Part shown: piece after piece, positions 16,358 to 25,643 of the stretch
How positions within the stretch are numbered: position 1 is the stretch's first letter
Layout of the letters: each line of letters starts with the position of its first letter
Origin: Aquimarina latercula DSM 2041
Lineage (GTDB): Bacteria; Bacteroidota; Bacteroidia; Flavobacteriales; Flavobacteriaceae
Direction of reading: 5' to 3'
NCBI RefSeq assembly: GCF_000430645.1
Contig: NZ_AUMK01000003.1
Span: 310,001-374,000, forward strand
DNA: 64,000 nucleotides
Made by a program: the position numbers and the translations under genes
Notes under the pieces: generated by a model
Told to the model about the DNA's origin: nothing
The model's database searches: none
What the model saw: only the letters and a program-made list of their open reading frames with translations

Positions 16358-18100
16358 TTAAGACTTTGTTCCCTTCTTTTCGTTGGTGTTAGTAATCTCA
16401 GCATTTACTTTTTTGATATAATAAGAATGACTAAGTCCTGTTTGTTTTTTAAAGGCAGATGCAAATGTATTTACGCTTCCATATCCTAGTTCGCCAGCAA
16501 TAGCTTTAATGGTATATGACCTAAATTTAGGATCATTATTTAATCGATTTCTAAAATATTTAATCCTTAGCTCATTTATATATTCATTGAATGATTGTTT
16601 CCTATATTCATTAATTATTTTAGACAAATAGGTCGTATTGGTATCAATTTTCTTTGCTGTGTTATATAAATTACAATCAATCGTTAAGTAAAACTCTGTT
16701 TTTTCTAAAGCAGATAATTTTTGTAATAAATTTTCTATTTTTTTATCAGTGATAAATTCGTTTTTAGTAACTACTGGAATATCTTTTTCTGGAATAGATT
16801 CTTGTATTCTTTCTTTTTGTAATTCTTCGTAGAGGAGTTTGTTTTTTCGTTTGGTTTTGATATTGTATATCAACGCTGCGATAGCCAAGGTAAGTGCAAG
16901 AAGAAAACTGATTATATAAATAGTATTTTGTGATATTAGATCTTGGTTTTGTTCTTCTAAATTTTTTATATCGTAGTCATATAGTTTCTCTTGCGCACTA
17001 TTTTCATTCTCATACAAAGATTCAATGATTTTATTGTATTCATTACTATACTTATATTGAAGATCTGTATCATTGAGTTTTTCTCCACATTTTTTTGCTA
17101 AATCTGAGGCTTCTCTTATTTTTTCAATTTCTAGATTCTCTTTAAGGTGTTCAAAATTTTCAAGCAGTAATTCTCTCGTTTTTTTATATTTTTCTTGTCC
17201 AAAAAAACAGGTTGCTATATGTAGATTCGCTGTAAAAAGATTGGGATCATTTTTTTTGTTTTCTTTTAATATATCAGATTTAGCAATAGTTAAATAAGAA
17301 AGTGCTTTATCATATTTTTTCTTTCCTATATTTGCTTCCCCAATATTAAGGTTAAAGCCAATAATATATGCTTTTAGATTATGTTCTTCGGCATATTGTA
17401 ATCCTTTGTAATCATAATTTAGCGCTTCATTATAATTACCCTTTTTATAATAACATACTCCAATACCCTGGATAGTAGACAAGTACCTGGCGTCATGATT
17501 AGTGTCAGGTTTGTATGCTGGTTTTTGAAGTAATTCTAGGCCTTTTTGTAAAGACGTTAAGGCTTTTTCATTTTGATCTAATCGTATTCGTATTTGACCA
17601 ATGCTTACTAAATTGTCAATTTCATATTGAGTAAGGTTATATTTTTTTATTACCTCTTTCATCAATAAGTATTTCTTAAGCGCATTTTCGCGATCTCTTT
17701 TATCTTGATACGCGGCTCCAGAAATAAATAATCCACGAACTATATAATCTCCATTATCTAATTTTTCACCAAGTTTTGTGGTATTAGCACTATATTCTAT
17801 TGCTGAATCATATTTTTTATTTAGATATTTCGCATATGCTAAATAATAATTGCCCCAAAACTGAATTGTATCATTTTTTTCTTTGAGTCCTCTATCTAAG
17901 TAAATTTTATACCCTAATTCTGCTAGATCTAAATCTTTATTTAAAAGTTGAAATAGATATGACTCTATGGTATCCCTATTTTTTTCATTTAGAATAAATT
18001 CGGAATCATTGTTGGATATACTCTTTTCCTGAAAAGCAAATCCATCATAGAATATTAATAAGAGTATGGTGAATACTATAGGCGTGGTAAGAACTCTCAT
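16358..18100 (-). CDS. TPR-membrane-AraC one-component regulator
   Basis: A 580-residue protein. It has an N-terminal signal or anchor (MRVLTTPIVFTILLLIFYDGFAF) and several tetratricopeptide repeats over about 60-330 (for example 'A-Y-Q-D-K-R-D-R-E-N-A-L-K-K-Y' and 'C-Y-Y-K-K-G-N-Y-N-E-A-L-N'). One transmembrane helix follows near 395-415 (I-Y-I-I-S-F-L-L-A-L-T-L-A-I-A). The C-terminus is an AraC helix-turn-helix pair ('T-T-Y-L-S-K-I-I-N' and 'L-G-Y-G-S-V-N-T-F-A-S-A-F-K'). The layout suggests periplasmic sensing joined directly to cytoplasmic DNA binding, a common Flavobacteriia design. The nearest plausible target is the T9SS cargo gene downstream. Confidence 0.85.
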   Translation of the reverse strand: MRVLTTPIVFTILLLIFYDGFAFQEKSISNNDSEFILNEKNRDTIESYLFQLLNKDLDLAELGYKIYLDRGLKEKNDTIQFWGNYYLAYAKYLNKKYDSAIEYSANTTKLGEKLDNGDYIVRGLFISGAAYQDKRDRENALKKYLLMKEVIKKYNLTQYEIDNLVSIGQIRIRLDQNEKALTSLQKGLELLQKPAYKPDTNHDARYLSTIQGIGVCYYKKGNYNEALNYDYKGLQYAEEHNLKAYIIGFNLNIGEANIGKKKYDKALSYLTIAKSDILKENKKNDPNLFTANLHIATCFFGQEKYKKTRELLLENFEHLKENLEIEKIREASDLAKKCGEKLNDTDLQYKYSNEYNKIIESLYENENSAQEKLYDYDIKNLEEQNQDLISQNTIYIISFLLALTLAIAALIYNIKTKRKNKLLYEELQKERIQESIPEKDIPVVTKNEFITDKKIENLLQKLSALEKTEFYLTIDCNLYNTAKKIDTNTTYLSKIINEYRKQSFNEYINELRIKYFRNRLNNDPKFRSYTIKAIAGELGYGSVNTFASAFKKQTGLSHSYYIKKVNAEITNTNEKKGTKS

Positions 18101-18147
18101 AGACTAAAAGATAATATACCTAAAAAGGAATTAAGATGTATTAAATT

Positions 18148-18192
18148 ATTACTTTACAGTAATTGAGTTTTATTCAATTACTGTAAAGTAAT
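18148..18192. repeat. 19-bp perfect inverted repeat
   Basis: The arms 18148-18166 and 18174-18192 are perfectly complementary around a 7-base loop. It lies between the 3' end of the carboxylase gene (18236, minus) and the start of the TPR-AraC gene (18100, minus). There is no clear T tract after the stem on the minus strand, so it may be a weak terminator for the carboxylase or a binding site controlling the regulator gene. Confidence 0.6.
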
Positions 18193-18235
18193 TAGGACGT
18201 AATCAATATTGCAGTACAAATAAATTGTAGGTTTA

Positions 18236-19864
18236 TTATACTTGTATCACTCCAAGATTAAAAGGTTTTTCGATAGGAGCGTGGTCAGCTGCTTCAATAC
18301 CCATAGAAATCCATTTTCTAGTATCTAATGGATTAATAATTCCGTCTGTCCAGATTCTTGCTGCGGCATAATACGGAGAAATCTGCTTATCATAACGAGC
18401 TTTAATTTTATCAAATAAAGCCTTTTCATCTTCTTTAGAGAGTTCTTCTCCTTTTTTCTTTAAGGAGGCAGTCTCAATTTGCAATAATACTTTTGCCGCT
18501 TGAGCACCACCCATTACAGCAAGTTCGGCACTTGGCCAAGAACAGATTAAACGAGGATCATATGCTTTACCGCACATTGCATAATTACCAGCACCGTAAG
18601 AGTTACCAATAACTACCGTAAATTTTGGGACTACACTATTACTAACAGCATTTACCATTTTAGCGCCATCCTTTATAATACCACCGTGTTCACTTTTACT
18701 TCCTACCATAAATCCAGTAACGTCTTGTAAAAAAACTAAAGGAATTTTCTTTTGATTACAATTGGCAATAAACCGGGTAGCTTTATCTGCAGAGTCAGAG
18801 TAAATAACTCCTCCAAACTGCATTTCTCCTTTTTTATTTTTGACAATTTTACGTTGATTAGCAACAATACCTACAGCCCAACCATCAATACGCGCATAAC
18901 CTGTAATTATTGTTTGACCATAACCAGATTTATATTCTTCAAAATCAGAATCATCCACTAATCTATGAATGATTTCCATCATGTCATACTGTTCATTTCT
19001 AGCTTTAGGTAATATACCATAAATATCATTCGGGTCCTTTTTTGGTTTTATAGATTTAACTCTATTGTATCCAGCTTTGTCAAAATCACCGATCTTAGAA
19101 ACAATATTTTTTATAGTGTCAAGAGCATCTTTATCATCTTTAGATTTATAATCTGTAACTCCCGAAATTTCACAATGTGTAGTAGCTCCCCCTAATGTTT
19201 CATTATCGATACTTTCTCCAATAGCCGCTTTTACAAGGTAGCTACCAGCTAAGAAAATACTTCCTGTTTTATCCACAATTAAAGCTTCATCACTCATAAT
19301 AGGCAAATATGCACCTCCTGCAACACAGCTTCCCATTACAGCCGAGATTTGAGTAATTCCCATACTACTCATTACTGCATTATTTCTGAAAATTCTACCA
19401 AAATGTTCTTTGTCAGGAAAAATTTCATCCTGCATAGGAAGATAAACTCCAGCACTATCTACTAAATAGATAATAGGTAATTTATTTTCAATAGCTATTT
19501 CTTGTGCTCTTAGATTCTTTTTACCAGTTATAGGAAACCAAGCACCGGCTTTTACTGTAGCATCATTAGCAACAACGATACATTGCTTACCACTTATATG
19601 GCCTATTTTAATTACAACTCCTCCACTTGGGCATCCACCGTGTTCTTCATACATTTCATCTCCTGCAAAAGCACCAATTTCTATGGCTTTGTCATCATCG
19701 TCTAGTAAATATTCGATTCTTTCTCTTGCAGTCATTTTACCCTTGGCGTGTAACTTTTCTATTCTCTTTTCTCCACCGCCTAATTTTACTTTTGCTAGTT
19801 TTTGACGTAACGCGGAGACCAGTAGTTTATTATGATCTTCGTTTTTATTGAAGTTTATATCCAT
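18236..19864 (-). CDS. Acyl-CoA carboxylase beta subunit (methylcrotonoyl-CoA carboxylase-like)
   Basis: A 542-residue carboxyltransferase. It moves CO2 from biotin to an acyl-CoA, most likely 3-methylcrotonoyl-CoA in leucine breakdown. The stretches 'L-V-D-S-A-G-V-Y-L-P-M-Q', 'H-F-G-R-I-F-R-N-N-A-V-M-S', 'G-S-C-V-A-G-G-A-Y-L-P' and 'F-L-A-G-S-Y-L-V-K-A-A-I-G' match the MCC beta subunit better than propionyl-CoA carboxylase. The oxyanion-hole glycines are in the 'G-N-S-Y-G-A-G-N-Y-A-M' segment. The biotin-carrying alpha subunit is not in the window. Confidence 0.9.
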   Translation of the reverse strand: MDINFNKNEDHNKLLVSALRQKLAKVKLGGGEKRIEKLHAKGKMTARERIEYLLDDDDKAIEIGAFAGDEMYEEHGGCPSGGVVIKIGHISGKQCIVVANDATVKAGAWFPITGKKNLRAQEIAIENKLPIIYLVDSAGVYLPMQDEIFPDKEHFGRIFRNNAVMSSMGITQISAVMGSCVAGGAYLPIMSDEALIVDKTGSIFLAGSYLVKAAIGESIDNETLGGATTHCEISGVTDYKSKDDKDALDTIKNIVSKIGDFDKAGYNRVKSIKPKKDPNDIYGILPKARNEQYDMMEIIHRLVDDSDFEEYKSGYGQTIITGYARIDGWAVGIVANQRKIVKNKKGEMQFGGVIYSDSADKATRFIANCNQKKIPLVFLQDVTGFMVGSKSEHGGIIKDGAKMVNAVSNSVVPKFTVVIGNSYGAGNYAMCGKAYDPRLICSWPSAELAVMGGAQAAKVLLQIETASLKKKGEELSKEDEKALFDKIKARYDKQISPYYAAARIWTDGIINPLDTRKWISMGIEAADHAPIEKPFNLGVIQV

Positions 19865-20005
19865 TTGTGTGTATTGTATCTATTGTTTGCACGAAAATAC
19901 AAAAAACAAGTAGTTTTTAAATCATTAAAATTTTCACCCAATTCATCAATTTTTTTTTTAGTGAAATGTTTAACAAATGTTAACAGATTTATGTAAAAGA
20001 TTAAA

Positions 20006-20026
20006 TTCTATAACATTTCTATAACA
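20006..20026 (+). repeat. Short direct repeat upstream of the nuclease gene
   Basis: TTCTATAACA occurs at 20006-20015 and again at 20017-20026, giving an 11-base period, close to one helical turn. It lies 105 bases upstream of the endonuclease start. Two copies on one helix face suit a dimeric response regulator, but the sequence is AT-rich and may be chance. Confidence 0.3.
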
Positions 20027-20130
20027 GTTTGCTAACTTTTGATTATCAGATATTTAACACTGTAAAGCTAGTTTTATGGATACATTAAATCCAACTATAA
20101 AAAATTACTAATCTATAATCAAATGCTACT

Positions 20131-21537
20131 ATGAAATTATTGAAATTAAATTCGATTTTATACCTACTGTCTTTTGCTGTTTTTATAACAAGTTGTAATG
20201 TAGATGATGATAATCTTCATTCGGAAATAGAAACTAATCCTGTTTCTATAAGTGGAGAACTAAAAACTGAAACCTTTTTATATGATAATGAAGGACCACA
20301 TGATTATAATCCAAATGGGAAAAGGCAAGATGGTTTTATAGAAACTTATGAGTCAGGTTCTAAATCAAGTTATGCAGGAGCAAGTGTTACTTTATCGTCA
20401 GGAGATTGGTATTTAAGTGATGCTTTATTAGGTGGTTTGTCAAATGACCGGAAATATGGATCTAAATCTGTGAGAATTCGAAATACAGGCTATGCAATCA
20501 TGTCTTTTAATATGGATAATGGTGCCGAAACGATTAGAATTCGTCATGCAAAATATGGCAACGATGGTACATCTACATGGAGATTAATAGCTTCTTATGA
20601 TAATGGTGCTTCTTGGTATTATATAGGTTCTACGGTAACAACAAATTCTACAACGCTAAACACTGTGGCCTTTGATGTGAATGAAACCGTAAGTGTTCGG
20701 TATGGAATTCAAAAAATTTCTGGAGGATCTAATAGAATAAATATTGATAATGTTGAAGTAGTGACTAGCTCTACTGGCGGTAATGCTGGAATAGATAGTA
20801 ATATTACCTTCGGCAACCCTTCTAATGCTGGTACAAGTTCTACTAATTATTACCTTTCTAAACCCGATTTTTCTTTATCTTATAATAATAATACTGGAAC
20901 TGCTAATTGGGTAAGTTGGCATCTAAGCAGTGCTTGGACCGGGAATACTCCAAGATGTAATTGTTTTAAAAGAGATAATGATTTACCAAGTAATTTTTTC
21001 AGAGCTACATCTAGTGATTATACAAACTCAGGTTTTGATAGAGGACATTTATGTCCATCTGCAGATCGCAATGGGTCAGAAGATTCTAATGAAAACACAT
21101 ATTACATGACTAATATTGCTCCTCAAGCTCCGGATAATAACCAGAGAAGTTGGGCCAATTTTGAAAATTATCTCCGGTCATTAACCTTAGAAGGTAATGA
21201 GGTTCATATTATTGCTGGTGTAGCAGGAAGCGGAGGAACGGGAAGAAATGGTTTTGCCTCTTCTATCGATGGGGGAAATATTACTGTTCCTGATTCTTTT
21301 TGGAAAGTTGCTTTGATTTTACCAAATGGTTCTAATGATATTAATAGAGTAACAACTTCTACTCGAGTTATTGCTATCAATGTGCCTAATGATCAAGGTA
21401 TAAGTACTGATTGGACTCAGTTTAGAACATCGGTTAATTCTATCGAAAGTTTAACGGGATATGATCTCTTTGAGAATATTGACAATGCTATTGAGTCAGT
21501 AATTGAGTCGGTTGTAGATAATGGCCCTTCAAGTTAA
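20131..21537 (+). CDS. Secreted DNA/RNA non-specific endonuclease (NucA-type) lipoprotein
   Basis: A 468-residue protein with lipoprotein signal (MKLLKLNSILYLLSFAVFITS-C). Residues about 65-212 form a Gly/Ser/Thr-rich beta-sandwich with 'I-R-I-R-H-A-K-Y-G' and 'R-I-N-I-D-N-V-E-V', probably carbohydrate- or surface-binding. Residues about 240-445 are the beta-beta-alpha-metal nuclease: catalytic D-R-G-H at 303-306, then 'Y-Y-M-T-N-I-A-P-Q' carrying the metal-binding Asn, and 'N-Q-R-S-W-A-N-F-E'. It should degrade extracellular DNA and RNA for phosphate or nucleotides. The gene is monocistronic with a clear terminator. Confidence 0.9.
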   Translation: MKLLKLNSILYLLSFAVFITSCNVDDDNLHSEIETNPVSISGELKTETFLYDNEGPHDYNPNGKRQDGFIETYESGSKSSYAGASVTLSSGDWYLSDALLGGLSNDRKYGSKSVRIRNTGYAIMSFNMDNGAETIRIRHAKYGNDGTSTWRLIASYDNGASWYYIGSTVTTNSTTLNTVAFDVNETVSVRYGIQKISGGSNRINIDNVEVVTSSTGGNAGIDSNITFGNPSNAGTSSTNYYLSKPDFSLSYNNNTGTANWVSWHLSSAWTGNTPRCNCFKRDNDLPSNFFRATSSDYTNSGFDRGHLCPSADRNGSEDSNENTYYMTNIAPQAPDNNQRSWANFENYLRSLTLEGNEVHIIAGVAGSGGTGRNGFASSIDGGNITVPDSFWKVALILPNGSNDINRVTTSTRVIAINVPNDQGISTDWTQFRTSVNSIESLTGYDLFENIDNAIESVIESVVDNGPSS

Positions 21538-21558
21538 GTAATAAATAGATTTATATTT

Positions 21559-21592
21559 AAAACAGGGACTTAATATTTTAGGTCCCTGTTTT
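21559..21592 (+). terminator. Terminator after the endonuclease gene
   Basis: AAAACAGGGAC (21559-21569) pairs with GTCCCTGTTTT (21582-21592), an 11-bp stem with a 12-base loop and a T run. It starts 21 bases after the nuclease stop. Confidence 0.85.
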
Positions 21593-21745
21593 TATAAAAT
21601 CATTTCATAACTTATTGTTTAACAAATAGTAAAGTGTTTTTATCATCTAAGATCACTCCAAAATGTTATTTTTTGACGATAAAATACCGATATTTGTATG
21701 CTGTTTTTGATTTTTCATTAAGAACAGTTAACTAAATAACTTGCT

Positions 21746-21928
21746 ATGGGAATGAATAAAAATACAGTATTAGCGTGGGCCACATTTATAATGATTTTGG
21801 TAGGACTTGGTTTAATAGCACTTGGAGCATTTAGATATAGAGATGTCTCTGGTTGGGGTTTTGCTGCTGTTGGAGTTGGTTTTTTAGCTAATGCTTGGGT
21901 ATTTAATGCTTTAAAAGGTAGAGTATAA
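21746..21928 (+). CDS. Small two-helix membrane protein upstream of ettA
   Basis: A 60-residue protein with two hydrophobic helices (about 7-27 and 36-56) joined by 'F-R-Y-R-D-V-S-G-W-G' and ending K-G-R-V. ATG at 21746 or 21752 could be the start. From memory, the sequence strongly resembles the short flavobacterial CAL67264-type membrane protein family that sits next to ettA. Its function is unknown. It lies 57 bases before ettA and is probably in the same transcript. Confidence 0.8.
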   Translation: MGMNKNTVLAWATFIMILVGLGLIALGAFRYRDVSGWGFAAVGVGFLANAWVFNALKGRV

Positions 21929-21985
21929 TTATCCAAAATTCATTTGGATTACTAACAATATTATTAAAATAATTTATAGGGGCTT

Positions 21986-23677
21986 ATGTCAGATGATAAA
22001 AAGATTATCTTTTCTATGTCTGGAGTTACAAAAACGTTTAAAAGCGCTAACACTCCAGTTTTAAAGAATATATATTTAAGTTTTTTCTACGGTGCAAAGA
22101 TTGGGATTCTTGGTCTTAATGGATCTGGTAAATCAACATTATTAAAAATTATTGCGGGAGTTGATAAAAATTATCAAGGGGATGTAGTATTTTCTTCAGA
22201 TTATTCTGTGGGATATTTAGAACAAGAACCACAGTTAGATCCCGAAAAAACGGTTTTGGAAGTTGTTAAAGAAGGTGCTGCAGAAATGGTAGCTGTTCTT
22301 GATGAGTATAACAAAATCAATGATATGTTTGGTTTAGAAGAAGTCTATAGTGACGCAGATAAAATGCAGAAACTAATGGATAAGCAAGCATTATTACAGG
22401 ATCAAATTGATGCAGGTAATGGTTGGGAGCTGGATACCAAACTAGAAATTGCAATGGATGCGTTAAGAACTCCTGATTCTGATAAAAAAATTGGAGTTCT
22501 ATCTGGAGGAGAGCGTAGAAGAGTTGCGCTATGTCGTTTATTGCTTAAAGAGCCTGATGTTTTATTATTAGATGAACCTACAAACCACTTGGATGCAGAA
22601 TCAGTTCATTGGTTAGAGCACCATTTGGCGCAATATAAAGGAACCGTAATAGCAGTAACTCACGATAGATATTTCTTAGATAATGTTGCTGGTTGGATTT
22701 TAGAATTAGATAGAGGAGAAGGTATCCCTTGGAAAGGGAATTATTCTTCTTGGTTAGATCAAAAATCTAAACGATTAGCACAAGAAAGTAAATCAGCTTC
22801 TAAACGTCAAAAAACTTTAGAGCGAGAATTAGAATGGGTTCGTCAAGGTGCGAAGGGAAGACAAACTAAGCAAAAAGCTCGTCTTAAGAATTATGATAAA
22901 TTAATGAGTCAAGATCAAAAACAACTTGACGAAAAATTAGAAATATATATACCGAATGGGCCACGATTAGGAACCAATGTGATCGAAGCTACAGGTATAA
23001 GTAAAGCATATGGAGATAAGCTTTTATATGAAGACTTAAATTTTAAACTCCCTCAAGCTGGTATTGTTGGGATTATTGGGCCTAATGGAGCTGGAAAAAC
23101 TACAATTTTTAGAATGATCATGGGAGAAGAAACTCCGGATAAAGGAAGTTTCTCAGTAGGTGAGACTGCAAAATTAGCGTATGTTGATCAATCTCATTCT
23201 AATATAGATCCTGATAAATCTATTTGGCAGAATTTTAGTGATGAACAAGATTTGGTCATGATGGGTGGTAAAGAAGTTAATTCTAGAGCATATTTGAGCA
23301 GGTTTAATTTTGGTGGAAGTGAGCAAAATAAGAAAGTTTCCACACTTTCTGGAGGTGAGCGTAATAGGTTACATTTAGCGATGACGTTAAAAGAAGAAGG
23401 TAATGTATTGCTTTTAGATGAGCCGACTAACGATCTTGATGTCAATACATTGAGGGCTTTGGAAGAAGGTTTGGAAAATTTTGCAGGATGTGCCGTTGTA
23501 ATATCTCACGACCGTTGGTTCTTAGATAGAATTTGTACGCATATATTAGCTTTTGAAGGGGATTCTCAAGTATACTTTTTCGAAGGTAGTTTTTCTGATT
23601 ATGAGGAAAATAAGAAGAAACGTCTTGGAGGTGATTTAATGCCTAAACGAATTAAGTACAAAAAATTAGTACGTTAA
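21986..23677 (+). CDS. ettA: Energy-dependent translational throttle protein, ABC-F ATPase
   Basis: A 563-residue cytoplasmic ABC-F protein with two ATPase domains. It has Walker A sites G-L-N-G-S-G-K-S-T and G-P-N-G-A-G-K-T-T, signature motifs 'L-S-G-G-E-R-R-R' and 'L-S-G-G-E-R-N-R', and Walker B 'L-L-L-D-E-P-T-N' twice. The linker between domains contains 'W-V-R-Q-G-A-K-G-R-Q-T-K-Q-K-A-R', typical of EttA. No membrane segments are present. EttA binds the ribosomal E site and slows the first translation steps when ATP is low. The C-terminal tail K-R-I-K-Y-K-K-L is also EttA-like. Confidence 0.94.
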   Translation: MSDDKKIIFSMSGVTKTFKSANTPVLKNIYLSFFYGAKIGILGLNGSGKSTLLKIIAGVDKNYQGDVVFSSDYSVGYLEQEPQLDPEKTVLEVVKEGAAEMVAVLDEYNKINDMFGLEEVYSDADKMQKLMDKQALLQDQIDAGNGWELDTKLEIAMDALRTPDSDKKIGVLSGGERRRVALCRLLLKEPDVLLLDEPTNHLDAESVHWLEHHLAQYKGTVIAVTHDRYFLDNVAGWILELDRGEGIPWKGNYSSWLDQKSKRLAQESKSASKRQKTLERELEWVRQGAKGRQTKQKARLKNYDKLMSQDQKQLDEKLEIYIPNGPRLGTNVIEATGISKAYGDKLLYEDLNFKLPQAGIVGIIGPNGAGKTTIFRMIMGEETPDKGSFSVGETAKLAYVDQSHSNIDPDKSIWQNFSDEQDLVMMGGKEVNSRAYLSRFNFGGSEQNKKVSTLSGGERNRLHLAMTLKEEGNVLLLDEPTNDLDVNTLRALEEGLENFAGCAVVISHDRWFLDRICTHILAFEGDSQVYFFEGSFSDYEENKKKRLGGDLMPKRIKYKKLVR

Positions 23678-23702
23678 TATAGTTGCTCAATCAAAATTAA
23701 AT

Positions 23703-24281
23703 ATGAATCTAACCTTTAAGATATGTGTTTTTCTATTGTTTTCAATAGGGGTATACGCACAATCTGAATTTCCACATGTATTAGTTTTTAAAGACGGTAC
23801 AGAAATAAGAGGGAAAGTAGTTATATGGGATCGTAATAAATTGGTTTTTAGGAAAGCCGATACTAATGAAAAAGAAGATTATAAGTATAAAACGCTTAAA
23901 TCGATAGTTGCATTTGATACGGGTAAAGAATACGAAGGACTATTTGTGTTACGACAATTAAAAGGTACTGATAAAACTTTGCGATTAAAAAAAGCTATTT
24001 CTGGAAAAGTAGAATGCTTTTATATTCCAAGAGAAATTTCCTCTGCAGCGTTTGGGTCTGATGCAGTGACGGTTACATCAATGTATTATTTGTCTAAAGA
24101 AGAAGATGGTAATGAAGTCATAAAAATTAGATCCGGGCTACAATTTAAGAAAACCAAAAAACTGTTGATAGAATATTTTAAAGATTGTCCTGATTTAATT
24201 TCTAAAATTAACGAAGGTTATTTTGATGGTAATATAGAGTCTTTAGAACCAATAGTTAAATATTACAATACCAAATGTTAG
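23703..24281 (+). CDS. Hypothetical exported protein
   Basis: A 192-residue protein with signal peptide MNLTFKICVFLLFSIGVYAQ. The mature part opens 'V-L-V-F-K-D-G-T-E-I-R-G-K-V', a small SH3-like strand pattern seen in other Bacteroidota periplasmic proteins. It continues as an alpha/beta protein with Cys in 'V-E-C-F-Y-I-P' and 'K-D-C-P-D-L'. No family is recognised. It begins 25 bases after ettA, and its last codons overlap the HAD gene start by 7 bases, so it belongs to the ettA operon. Confidence 0.75.
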   Translation: MNLTFKICVFLLFSIGVYAQSEFPHVLVFKDGTEIRGKVVIWDRNKLVFRKADTNEKEDYKYKTLKSIVAFDTGKEYEGLFVLRQLKGTDKTLRLKKAISGKVECFYIPREISSAAFGSDAVTVTSMYYLSKEEDGNEVIKIRSGLQFKKTKKLLIEYFKDCPDLISKINEGYFDGNIESLEPIVKYYNTKC

Positions 24282-24964
24282 GTAAAATAAAAGTAATAGC
24301 ATTCGATGCAGATGATACCTTGTGGGTAAACGAAACTTTTTTTAGAAAAGCTGAAGAAGATTTTTGTGAACTTGTCTCTAGTTATCTCTCTAAAGAAGAA
24401 GCAAATAAATTACTTTTTGAAGTTGAGATGCAAAACCTCGATTTATATGGGTATGGAATAAAACCGTTTACGCTTTCTTTAATCGAAGCAGCGTTACGAA
24501 TAACGAACGGAAATTTGGATGCTAAGCTTATAGAAACTTTAATAGCTAATGGGAAACAGATGCTGCAGGAGCCTGTTGAGTTAATCGATGGGATTGAAGA
24601 AACGTTGCAATACTTATCTAAAAAATATCGTTTGGTCATGGCTACTAAAGGAGATTTGTTAGATCAAGAACGAAAATTGATTAAATCTGGATTAGAGAAA
24701 TACTTCCATCATATCGAAATTGTTTCTAATAAAACTGAGAAACAGTACAAGAAATTAGTGGATCATTTAGATATTGATGAATCCGAATTCTTGATGATCG
24801 GAAATTCTCTAAAATCAGATATCATACCAGTGTTAAATATTGGAGCTCACGCGTATCATATTCCTTTTCATACTACTTGGGCTCATGAAGTGCATAATGG
24901 AACTATTGATAACCCTAATTTTAAAAGCTTAGATAGTTCTAAAGAATTGTTAGAATTTTTATAA
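24275..24964 (+). CDS. HAD-superfamily hydrolase
   Basis: A 229-residue cytoplasmic phosphatase-type protein. HAD motif I is F-D-A-D-D-T-L-W with Asp11 and Asp13, motif II is the Thr in 'V-M-A-T-K-G-D', the motif III Lys lies after 'I-V-S-N-K-T', and the last motif is 'M-I-G-N-S-L-K-S-D'. A helical C1 cap lies between motifs I and II. The substrate is unknown; the sequence is closest to YjjG/haloacid-dehalogenase-like enzymes. ATG overlaps the previous stop, and its own stop overlaps the next start by one base. Confidence 0.88.
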   Translation: MLGKIKVIAFDADDTLWVNETFFRKAEEDFCELVSSYLSKEEANKLLFEVEMQNLDLYGYGIKPFTLSLIEAALRITNGNLDAKLIETLIANGKQMLQEPVELIDGIEETLQYLSKKYRLVMATKGDLLDQERKLIKSGLEKYFHHIEIVSNKTEKQYKKLVDHLDIDESEFLMIGNSLKSDIIPVLNIGAHAYHIPFHTTWAHEVHNGTIDNPNFKSLDSSKELLEFL

Positions 24965-25599
24965 TGAAATCAGCGTTAGATCTCACAAATTGGAATAGAA
25001 AAGAACATTATGATTTCTTTGGTTCTTTTGATGAACCTTTTTTTGGGATCGTGTCTAACATTAATTTTACAAAGGGATATCAAAAGATTCAAGAAAACGG
25101 ATATTCCTATTTCCTCTATTATTTGCATAAAGCGGTAAAAGCAGCAAATACTATAGAACCATTTCGATATAGAATCGAGGAAAACAAGGTTTATGTGTAT
25201 GATCAAGTACACGTTTCTGCCACTATAGGAAGAGATGATCATACTTTTGGTTTTTCATTTATAGAGTATGATGAAAACTTTAAAGTGTTCGAACAAAATG
25301 CTCAAAAGGAAATAGAGGGGGTTAAAAGCTCTACAGGATTACGACATAATGATAATACTAAACGAATGGATAGCTTACATGTTTCATCAATTCCTTGGTA
25401 TAATTTTACTAGTATTTCACATGCTAGACATTTTAAATATAAGGATAGTGTACCAAAAATATCCTTCGGTAAGTATGCTAAAATAGAAGATGAAATCCTT
25501 CTCCCAGTCTCTGTGCACGTTCATCATGGCTTAATGGATGGATATCATGTTGGTGAATATCTAGAAGAATTTCAACGATTGTTAAATGAGGATGAATAA
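24964..25599 (+). CDS. Chloramphenicol acetyltransferase-like protein (CAT fold)
   Basis: A 211-residue protein of class A CAT length. The catalytic motif V-H-V-H-H-G-L-M-D-G-Y-H-V lies near residues 183-195, matching the CAT 'H-x-x-x-D-G' site. 'T-S-I-S-H' and 'P-K-I-S-F-G-K-Y' match the substrate and fold positions. It lies in the ettA operon, not beside mobile DNA, so it is probably an ancestral housekeeping acyltransferase. It might still acetylate chloramphenicol; sequence alone does not settle the acceptor. Confidence 0.85.
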   Translation: MKSALDLTNWNRKEHYDFFGSFDEPFFGIVSNINFTKGYQKIQENGYSYFLYYLHKAVKAANTIEPFRYRIEENKVYVYDQVHVSATIGRDDHTFGFSFIEYDENFKVFEQNAQKEIEGVKSSTGLRHNDNTKRMDSLHVSSIPWYNFTSISHARHFKYKDSVPKISFGKYAKIEDEILLPVSVHVHHGLMDGYHVGEYLEEFQRLLNEDE

Positions 25600-25643
25600 T
25601 TAATGTGTATTTTAATTATTTTTCAAAGTATTAAATATTCTTT

